DNA of 64,000 nt from Peltaster fructicola (Eukaryota > Ascomycota > Dothideomycetes), in contig CP051142.1 in NCBI GenBank assembly GCA_001592805.2, positions 124,001 through 188,000 on the forward strand, written 5' to 3'. Position numbers and translations under genes: made by a program. Positions 55,997 through 64,000 of this stretch are shown here, piece after piece (position 1 is the first letter of the stretch; every line of letters begins with the position of its first letter). The notes under the pieces are model-generated. The model searched no databases, was not told the origin of the DNA, and was given only the letters and a program-made list of their open reading frames with translations.

Positions 55997-57428
55997 CTAC
56001 ACACTGGCTGCTGTCGTCTTCTCTTCTAACGCTCTTCGCCATTCGACTTTCTCTCTCTTCAGCGACTTCTTCACCCAAACAACCGTGATCGCAGCCCATA
56101 TACCGGCCCAGACGAAAGGCGCCGACCATCCGACTGTATAAGCTGCATCGACCGGCAGTGTGAAGACAAGGATGGTGCAGACAACAGCCATAACCAAAGA
56201 GCCAGTACTCCAGAAAAGACCTACGCGTCGCAGCATCGCTCGGAAAACATGACTGGCTTCGTACCGTACGTTCAGCGCTCGTCGGAACTCGGTCGTGCCA
56301 CTGCCGTCTACAGCAACCTGCAGAATAAGTCAGTGAAGGGATGTCAGCAGAGCTGAAACCACTCACAATGTCCTCGATCAGCACATAGATGCAAGGTCGG
56401 ACCTGGCTGCCCTTTGGAATGGAGCTGAGCCGTATAGGCGAGGGTATCTGGAATAACCGCAACAAATCCAGGACGAAGAGCTCTATCGCGAAAACGTATA
56501 GCATGGCTGGACAGCACATGGCGACAACTCTGGGTGGCGGGTAGTCTTGTACTGTCGAGCTGTCGTATGATTAGACTAGAGACGTGTAAAACGAACTTGC
56601 ACTTACGCTATAAGAAGCACCAGGATGACGCCCCAGCCACCAAGGAAGCTCCAATGGAAGAAGTCTAAGGTCCAGCGTCCCTTCGCGTCGATTACTCGGT
56701 ACTCCGTCCTCCACACTAACCTGTATGATCTCAAGACAAAGTCGATGATCGCAGCACCTCCAAGAGCCGCTGTGACGATCGTGAAGACGGTGTTGGCAGA
56801 CATCTTACCCTCAACATACAGACCATACCAAAGGCCAAAGTACAGGCCAACCGGACAGATGATTGTGTCAAAGATCACGAAGCTCCAGAAGAAGATGATC
56901 CACCACTTTCGAGACCAAAGATCGTAGTTGAGTGGAGGCGGTTCTGGTTGGAACAAGACACCGTCTGCCGTCGCCTCAATGTGTGTTTGTCCATCTGCTA
57001 CGTCCTGGGGACTGGAGGAGTCCATCAAGCACAGTGTCATGTTGAGATGCTCGTCTCGTCATTGTAATTGATGGTCTGCCGAAAGGACCATCAGTTCGTC
57101 TGTCGAACTCTACTGATTGTCGAGTCCTTCGCGTCATCTGCGTCGATGTCCGTGGCACGCTCCTGTCAATGCTGTCCCGGACCGAGACATGCCTCCTCTC
57201 CATGTCGAGTGGTAGTTGTGGAGTGGAGTCGGCCCTGTCGGACGTGTCGGCATGGGCCTTTGTGAGCCCGATGCTGGGTTCGGACCGATGACGATATGTT
57301 TTGTCTGCTTGAGCTATCTTAGACAACCGATTGTCTAGTTGTTGTGGTTTATCATCAAGCCGATGTGCTGGAGAGGGCGTGTCTGTCGAGGCTGTGTGAA
57401 GATGATCTAGCTCCACCTCTTTTGACAT
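55997..57428 (-). CDS. Multi-spanning membrane protein of unknown function
   Basis: The membrane part is certain: exons 55997..56317, 56367..56559 and a third beginning at 56607, with introns of 49 and 47 bp. About six hydrophobic segments are visible (WWIIFFWSFVIFDTIICPVG, VFTIVTAALGGAAIIDFVL, HWSFLGGWGVILVLLIA, CPAMLYVFAIELFVLDLL, TGSLVMAVVCTILVFTL, FVWAGIWAAITVVW). A basic cytosolic tail follows. The N-terminus is open. Either translation starts at 57040 (315 aa), or a hydrophilic leader exon from the ATG at 57428 (EVELDHLHT, RRTRQS) is joined through a 109-bp intron, 57005..57113, giving 408 aa. The leader frame reads as real protein, so I favour the longer form. The family is not recognised; it looks like an orphan fungal transmembrane family. 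Confidence 0.65.
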
Positions 57429-57915
57429 CTTGACCACTGTACAAATGCGTATCGCATTCGTTCCAGCTCTTGTATGTCTTCAAGACGCCACTATAATCTA
57501 AGGTGCATCCTTGAATTTGTCTTTTGTATGCGTAGAGTGTCGCCCGCGTGATTTGTGTACAACCCCTTCGTCAGTCCTCGGATCGAGAGTAGACTGGTGT
57601 TTATGGGAACTCGGATAGGGATTATGATTCGATTGAAGCTGCTGTTCATTCGTTTTTGAATCGTAATGGTCAAGGAGATTGCTGACAGCGTATATTACAT
57701 GTATGTTGATGCGCAACGGACAAGATTCAATGAGGTTGTCTATCTTTCCTTGGACGCCAAGGATGACGCATGCCATTCGTATGCCGCGTGGCTAATGGCG
57801 CGCATTCGTCGCAGCTTTGACATCCTTCCCACCAACAATGTGACCTGTACTGCTCAGTCATCGCATCATCTATGCTGCGGCCTACAATCCACTACTCCTC
57901 CATAATGTGAGCAAC
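57429..57915. other. Divergent intergenic region, membrane protein / lipase
   Basis: 487 bp with no supportable gene. A + strand frame (57666..57905) ends just before the lipase start, lacks motifs and is probably leader sequence. Confidence 0.5.
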
Positions 57916-58983
57916 ATGCTGTTGCCAATTTTACTTCTTCCTCTGCTATGCTTCGCTGTGGACCAGATTCCTTTGCGAGATGACCGTCAGATCAGCCCCG
58001 AGCTCTTCGCAGACCTTGAAAGGGCAAGCCGTATAGCCGACATTGCATACTGTGTTACGAGCTACAGTACTGGCATTTCCAAGCCATTCAACTGTTCTTC
58101 ACGCTGCGAGGACTTTCCAGGCTTCGAATTGCTGAAAGCGTTCAACACTGGGCCGGCTTTGAGTGATAGTGCGGGCTTTGTTGCTCTCGATCATGGTCGC
58201 GAACAGATTGTGGTTGCCTTCCGTGGTACTTACAGCATAGCCAACGCGATTGCAGACCTCACTACAGTACCCCAGGAGTACACTCCATATCCTGGTCAGG
58301 ATGACGGACCAATCGACGAAGATGCTTGCAAGAACTGTACCGTCCATATTGGCTTCAATCGTGCATGGCACAATACTAGAGACGCGATCATGCCAAATCT
58401 AGTCGCCGCCGCTGCAATCCACCCAACATATGGTACGACACTTGTAGGACACAGTCTTGGAGGTGCTGTAGCCATGCTGGCAGCTCTGGAGTTGTATGCT
58501 CGCGGCTTTGATCCGTCTGTGATCACATTTGGCGAACCTCGCACAGGTAATCAAGCTCTTTCGGACTACCTCGATACACTCTTTGATCTGCAACACGACG
58601 CTCGTCGATACAGACGCGTGACGCACGTCAATGACCCGATACCACTTCTGCCGCTGTCGGAATGGGGCTTCAGGATGCACGCAGGTGAAGTCTTCATCAG
58701 CAAAGAGTCCTTATCGCCCGATGTAGCAGATCTGCACCACTGCGTTGGCGACAATGACCCGACTTGCATTGCCGGACAGGACGCCCCTTCTAACGACCTT
58801 CTTTCTTCTGTGAAAGACGAGATATACGATATCCAGACCGAGCCTTGGGGCATACCATCTCGGTACAAGCTCTGGCAGCTGTTGTTTGCGCATCGAGACT
58901 ACTTCCACAGAATCGGTCTCTGTATTCCTGGAGGAGATCCACTTGGTGGAGGACACGACTACAACGACACGACTGTTCTATAG
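57916..58983 (+). CDS. Secreted class 3 lipase
   Basis: Extracellular triacylglycerol lipase or feruloyl-esterase-like hydrolase, single exon, 355 aa from the ATG at 57916. A hydrophobic signal peptide (MLLPILLLPLLCFAVDQ) leads. The alpha/beta-hydrolase core shows FRGT (102-105, oxyanion loop), the nucleophile elbow GHSLGG with Ser180, Asp240 in HVNDPIP and His326 in FAHRDYF. Several cysteines (46, 60, 64, 138, 141, 276, 284) suggest disulfides typical of the Thermomyces/Rhizomucor lipase fold. N-glycosylation sequons are present (NCSS, NCTV, NDTT). The lid region (SIANAIADL) fits a true lipase. It converges on the AhpD-like gene, 162 bp apart. Confidence 0.92.
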   Translation: MLLPILLLPLLCFAVDQIPLRDDRQISPELFADLERASRIADIAYCVTSYSTGISKPFNCSSRCEDFPGFELLKAFNTGPALSDSAGFVALDHGREQIVVAFRGTYSIANAIADLTTVPQEYTPYPGQDDGPIDEDACKNCTVHIGFNRAWHNTRDAIMPNLVAAAAIHPTYGTTLVGHSLGGAVAMLAALELYARGFDPSVITFGEPRTGNQALSDYLDTLFDLQHDARRYRRVTHVNDPIPLLPLSEWGFRMHAGEVFISKESLSPDVADLHHCVGDNDPTCIAGQDAPSNDLLSSVKDEIYDIQTEPWGIPSRYKLWQLLFAHRDYFHRIGLCIPGGDPLGGGHDYNDTTVL

Positions 58984-59145
58984 GCAGAGCAGATTCCCTT
59001 ATGATATCATGACAGTATTGGGTGAGGTTTTAGCAATTGGGTCTAGCTTTTGTTTACTGTCAATGAGACCAAGGAGTAAGATTTAACCACTTCCGCAGAC
59101 AGAGGACTGATGTATGATGTACACGATATTCACAGTACAAGATGT

Positions 59146-60054
59146 TCACAGCTTTGCCTTGTAACCAGGTGCAAAGTTGGTAGCATCCTTGCCACTGATA
59201 GCTTCCACAATTCGATCGGCGCTCTCAAGCAGCCATGTACTGCCTTCATCACTTGCCAACCACCTGCCGCCTTCGACAGGCTCTTCCTCATCAGCGCTGC
59301 CATCTTCGAATGCTTTGCGAAGTCCAAACACATGGGACAATACCTGTGGGCCTACGCCAGTTTGTGCTCTCAGACACGCCACTGCTATCACTGAAGTCAG
59401 GACTCTACCGATCTTCGCGGGATCCTTGTCTGCTTCCGCAGGATCAGAGAACAGCGAGCCGTACTCTGACTCGATGATGTGTACTGGGAGATCTGGATGT
59501 GACGATGCAAGCTTTGCGGTCAGCTTGTCTGTGAACGGGTGGTAGATTGAGTTCCACAGCCAGTTGCCTCGCTTCAGCGCTTCAGCAGTGTTCTGAGATG
59601 TGAGATTGCGTCTTGGCTTCCTCTTCTTCAGCGCTTCCTGGACTGTGCTTGGAAGACCATCTCTGAAGGCGTTCAAGCAGTTGATGGTACGTGGTACGCC
59701 ATTGAAGCCAATGCACTTCAGGCCTACTTCTCGCATGAGTTCTGCTGTGAACACTGAGTGGTTGTTTGTCTTATCAACCACGTCTGAGTTGACCAGGCCG
59801 TATAGCTTCAACAATGATTCTGGCGAGTTGAGTGTCATGGTGACGGCTGTCTAGAGAAGATTAGCAGGTCGATGGATGCCTGCCATCATACATACTGAGG
59901 CACTGAGCCACGCAGGCAGACCAACATGCCTAGAAGTGGCATCCTTGGCTATTTTCTCATACACTGTGACGATATGCTGAGGAGCTGGTGTAGTGTTGGG
60001 TCGGAATTGGGACGCATTGATTAGCTTCTTGAGAGGCTCGGATAGCTTCGACAT
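59146..60054 (-). CDS. AhpD/carboxymuconolactone decarboxylase-like protein
   Basis: CDS complement(join(59146..59850,59896..60054)), 287 aa, one 45-bp intron. All-helical sequence with VPRTINCLNAFRDGLP and ELMREVGLKCIGFNG. These recall fungal AhpD-like (carboxymuconolactone decarboxylase superfamily) proteins, though the active CxxC of AhpD is not seen (only isolated Cys near KCIGF and NCLN). A peroxisomal signal is possible: the last three residues are AKL, a non-canonical but acceptable PTS1. The function is unknown and the redox assignment is only structural. It lies between the lipase and the tyrosine phosphatase. Confidence 0.6.
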
Positions 60055-60358
60055 GGCTGGAACGAGTGTATGTCACTCAGATGAGGGAATGGATATCGAA
60101 AAGCGAGCTGACATTGTTGCTACCGTGGTGATGATTTGTGTTGGCGTCACTCTCCGGCATCATCTGCCGTGGAAAGTCTACGTCACGTGCACAGACATCA
60201 GATGAGTCTCGGCAGTCCTTTGGGAAGCTGACAATGCTACTCATGTGTTGTGCTTGTTGCGAGTGCTAATAACAACTACCAGAATAAGGACTGCAGTGTA
60301 TGTGCTGCTGGCATACGTACACCATGAGCAAATCGACATAGCAACGCACACACGATGA
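60055..60358. other. Intergenic region
   Basis: 304 bp between two minus-strand genes; no gene or clear motif seen. Confidence 0.45.
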
Positions 60359-61237
60359 TCATCGCTCTGCTTGCAGCAGGTTCTTCTTCAACAACTCTAC
60401 ATCTCCGTCACTCAGCTTACAGTAATCTCGAAGATATCCCTCAGCTCCTCCAAATTGAGTCTTGATCATATCGATACTGGCGAGCATGTTCTCCTTCTTA
60501 CTACTCACCATGTTCTGCACACCTGCCTCATTGCCTTCGAGAGCAGGATTCTTCAGCAGTCTCTCAATGAATAACGGTCTTAGATGCTTCAAGCCAGCGT
60601 CCGTCAAGCTGTACTCCTCGGCGATCGTGTCTTCGTCGACACCAGCGAGAAGCAGTAACAATGCTGTCAAGATTCCTGTGCGGTCTTTGCCAGCTGTACA
60701 GTGGTACAGGCATGGCTGTGGCTTAGGCTGGGCTAGGTGACGCAAGATCTTGGTGTATGCGTCCGTTCCAGAGGTCAGGATGTCTGTGTATGCTTTGACA
60801 AAGCCTTCGGTTCCTGCTCGAACATACTCCTTGTAGCGAAGAGCGACCTGTTCAGGGCCGTAGTCGTCTGATGCGAAGACTGGCACCCAGTGCCGCTCTA
60901 TACCGTACGGTTCGAATGGATTTGGCTGATCAACATCTACATTCGCCCATTCTGGGCCTTGACGACGAATTTCGGGCAGCGATCTGAGGTCAAAGACTGC
61001 TTTGATGCCTGAAGAGGATGCTCAGTAGATGAGCATGTTGCAGGCGGTTTACATACCGAGCTCCTTACTCATCTTTTGCAGGCCTGCTTGAGTAGCTTTG
61101 CTGGGATCCGCTGAGCGGTAGATGAGGCCGGTAACCACGTTTCCGCCATTGCTTGTCTTCTCACCACCAGCGTCCCTGAAGTTGGCGATTCCTTCGATGT
61201 CTACGAATGGTGGAGAAGGCAGGTGGCTGGCTGACAT
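60359..61237 (-). CDS. Tyrosine/serine protein phosphatase (IphP/Y_phosphatase3 type)
   Basis: CDS complement(join(60359..61008,61057..61237)), 276 aa, one 48-bp intron. The start at 61237 gives MSASHLPSPPF, then IEGIANFRDAGG and GLIYRSADPS. These are the N-terminal strand wording of the bacterial-like IphP tyrosine-phosphatase family shared by many fungi. The P-loop is complete: HCTAGKDRTG with nucleophile Cys164 and Arg170. The general-acid loop lies earlier, in the VPVFASDDYGPEQ stretch. The substrate may be a phosphoprotein or a phosphoinositide, which sequence cannot tell. Confidence 0.88.
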
Positions 61238-61988
61238 ATTGCAGTACCACAGTGTCACTGAGTGACGGTCTTGACGCAGATATCGTCGAAAGCATTGTGC
61301 TTCGGCACTTCGGTTGATCTCGGCATTACTAATGCTCTTGATGCTTCTAAGGAAGACATCAACCATATATCGCCCAACACCAGGAAGAAATCGCACGTGT
61401 TCATCCTGGACATGGATGGAAGATCATCTTGCCGACTTACTACTACAACATAGAATGACCCGACACTGCTCATGTGGTCTTGAGAATAACACGGGAGTCG
61501 GAAATCATAGCACTCGCAAACACTGTGGGATCATATCACGGAGACACATTGACGTCGGGTCGGTAACAACGAGTGCGTTGCTAGTGCGGACTCAGACGGC
61601 ACACCACAAGGCCTTGATCTGCTGCACCGTGATGAAGCTACGAGCTGTGCTCATGCCAGTCGGTATTTCCAGCAGTGACTGCTGAGTCATCCTCCAAAAC
61701 ACAATAAACTTCCACAACATTGCACAAGGAAAGCACAACATGTTTCTACCCACAAACACTGTGTCTATGCCGTGACCACCGCAGTACTGCTGGCCTAGAC
61801 TGCTTATAGACGAGCTGAAGTCGAATACCATCACATGTCTATTCCTGTTTACTTCAGGTCATGCAGGTCAGCATGGCGACCATCAGCGGCAAAAGGTTTG
61901 GCCCCAGTCGTTGCCTACCGCGTCGGCAAGGCTGAGTACAGACGAGCGAGCCATCTTCAGTTGCTTCAACAGCACGACTCCATATGAT
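61238..61988. other. Divergent intergenic region
   Basis: 751 bp between the phosphatase start and the first internal ATG of the next gene. The last part (61911-61988) is open in the frame of the next gene and may be coding if translation starts upstream or in a short 5' exon. The rest shows no gene. Confidence 0.45.
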
Positions 61989-64000
61989 ATGGCTGGCATC
62001 TACTGGGGCATACCAATCCTCATCGTCTCATCCCTCCTCGCGGGTGTAGCCTTCGCTGTAGGACATCACTTCTGGTACTACAGCCTCAACGGCTCCGAGG
62101 TATCTAACGATGCATACAGCTTTGCAAATCACAGCGTCTCTAGGCAACAGATCAACATTGCTATAGGCACAGGCCTAGCGTTTCTGGTGAAGATAGCATT
62201 GGTCGCCGCCGTCTCAACAACGTACGTGCAACTACTGTGGCGCGGGATCAAGATACGAAGCACACGACTTGACGTACTAGACACTCTGTTCTCGGCATTA
62301 GGGAATGCCTTCACGTTACTCAAGCTGCAGGTCTGGTTCAAACATCCTTTGCTGCTATTGTTGGGTCTCCTTACATGGTAAGTCACTGGATGTTGCAAGA
62401 CGTGTGCTGACCATCAGGCTCATTCCTTTCACATCAATCGTTACGCCCGGCACACTATCCGTACGCAGCGTGCAGGTCTCGCCTGACGTACAACTTATGG
62501 ACGTCCCTCGCATCAATTTCGAGTCTCTGAACTATCATTTCCCACTCAGCTATAGCTTGAGCGTCAATCGAACGCACAGCCACTACTCTTACAGCCGATA
62601 CTCTCGCCAGCTAGCTGCTCTGACGACGTCGGTGCTCACAGAAGGACGGGTAGTGGACCTGGCATCCACTCTGGCTAATGCCTCTTGGACAACAAGCTTC
62701 TTTGGCCCATCGCTGACGTGCAGCGACCCTAGCGCCCAAGAATATCACAACATTACCAAAGCCGTGATCAATCCCTTGAACGTTTATGGGCCATTTGGGA
62801 CCGACCGTGGGCGTGCAGCAACTTGGGCACAGATTTGGATCCCAAATGGAACGAATGTCGATCCACCTCTGAGGGGGCTCGACAGTGACTTAGCAGCCAC
62901 TGTAGACCGTGCAACAAAGGTGGTTGCACAGAGTGGCCAGTACTTCAGCTTGTTCGGCATGTCAATACCGCCCAATGATGGTCAGTTGTTCGCGGACATA
63001 AACAGGACTGAGGAAGCATTCCAGCAACTCAATGCCACGCTCTTCAAGTGCACTTTTGTCAACGCAAGCTATTCGGCGCAGATCGACATCATCAATGGAC
63101 AGCACACAGTCCGTACTACGAAGAACAACGCTGAGTCGACACCACGAATGCGTACCACCCTGACAGGCCCCCAAACGATAAGATCAAGCAGCGAAGAGAA
63201 CCACGGCGACATGAACATCACACTTGCACAGCAACAACTTGCAGACTCTGATTGCAATACCTTCAATGATCGAGATCTACCATGCATCTATGATGCCGTT
63301 GTAGTGAGGGAGATGGCATACCAGAGCATTATCCTATCGTACTTGTCGATTGTTATTGGCATCTTCGAGCCGGGGTCCCGGGAAGGTCAATCAGTTGGTA
63401 GCATTGGGAAGACTGCGCTGATGAACACTGACGAAGTGCTCGCCTTATCACGAGACTCGAATCCTCGGGACGATTCTACTTTCCTTGATCTCCAGGCGAT
63501 CATTGGCGAATCTAAAGGCTCACGATTTGTTGAAATACAGCGGTCCATAGATACACCAAGCCTAGGCCCTATGGCAACAGCTCTTGAGGAATCATTCACC
63601 AATGTTACACTTAGTCTACTGAGCGACCCTCGATTCCAAACTGGACCAATACCCACTAACGTCACCACTATCGCATTCCACAACGTCTACGAGTACGACA
63701 AATTGACATTGTGGCTAGCGTACAGTCTCGCTGTGGCACTCACAGCGCTGGCATCCATTCTTGGCATCCTCACAATGATAGCCATGGACGCGGCGTACGA
63801 CTCCTCTTTCTCGACAATTCTACGAGCTGGAACGGCGGCACACCTGACAGAGCGGATGACAGCTATAGATGGCTCTGGTAAGGCACCACTGCCAAAACAC
63901 CTCGCGAGTGCTAAGCTCTTGTTCAATGATCGGACCAAGTCTGCAGCCAAGGCTGAACCACGATCTGAACTATCGAAGGGAGCAAGTATGGAGAGGCTTG
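61989..64000 (+). CDS. Large multi-spanning membrane protein (partial, runs off window)
   Basis: Fungal membrane protein cut by the window end. Exon 1 ends at 62377, a 40-bp intron follows (62378..62417, AG at 62417), and exon 2 stays open to 64000. The start is uncertain: the frame is open from 61911 and the first ATG in it is 61989. An ATG at 61873 could be joined only through an intron of about 35 bp, shorter than any other here. Hydrophobic segments: IPILIVSSLLAGVAFAVG, IALVAAVSTTYVQLLW, LLLLLGLLTWLIPF and, late, WLAYSLAVALTALASILGIL. Between them is a large Asn/Ser-rich, probably luminal or extracellular domain with many N-glycosylation sequons. The style matches the fungus-only proteins often mislabelled formylmethionine deformylase-like. 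The function is unknown. Confidence 0.7.

Overview
The window is nuclear DNA of a filamentous ascomycete, most likely a dothideomycete (class-level guess from protein style and gene set, not proven). The evidence is short spliceosomal introns (40-65 bp, one of 113 bp) with TACTAAC/CTAAC/CTGAC-like branch sites, an AspA-type septin, fungal GFA1, SHR3, ILV5, GUF1, MBF1, MAD2 and LSM5 orthologues, and several fungus-only families. I read about 32 genes. Splice sites were chosen by eye so that phase and family consensus agree. I saw no transposon, tRNA, CRISPR array, retroelement or viral relic.

Layout. 0-6 kb: septin, an aldo-keto reductase, mitochondrial 3-oxoacid CoA-transferase (SCOT) and a 2EXR/F-box-like protein. 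6.2-11 kb: a gene-poor stretch holding the C-terminal stump of a GH127/DUF1680-like glycosidase and a small unknown gene. 11-15.6 kb: ILV5, an unusual kinase and an F-box/cysteine-rich protein. 15.6-18.4 kb: a second gene-poor stretch. 18.4-30 kb: a C2H2 regulator, MBF1, a phytanoyl-CoA dioxygenase-like enzyme, a small four-helix membrane protein, an OTU deubiquitinase, a GT2 glycosyltransferase and MAD2. 30-40.5 kb: GUF1, NUC1, a RING protein, a low-complexity protein, an SOD-like mitoribosomal protein and a wall-sensor-like membrane protein. 40.5-49.8 kb: a giant DEDDy exonuclease, LSM5, an NAD(P)-binding protein, SHR3 and GFA1. 51.6-64 kb: a disordered 1161-aa protein, two multi-spanning membrane proteins (the last cut by the window end), a secreted lipase, an AhpD-like protein and a tyrosine phosphatase.

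The genes are mostly housekeeping and do not form an operon or an obvious secondary-metabolite cluster. Several serve mitochondria (SCOT, ILV5, GUF1, NUC1, the SOD-like ribosomal protein). Others serve cell surface and wall (GFA1, GT2, the sensor-like protein, septin, SHR3). Most neighbours are convergent with very short spacers or divergent from shared promoters.

The most notable signals are in gene structure. These include two GC-AG introns, a 5-nt start exon in GFA1, 26-nt and 13-nt exons in the C2H2 factor and MAD2, an 82-residue LSM5 cut into five exons, and intron-retention forms that would give alternative C-termini in MAD2 and the 1161-aa protein. The 1263-residue exonuclease with a long coiled-coil N-terminal half is the best candidate for undescribed biology.
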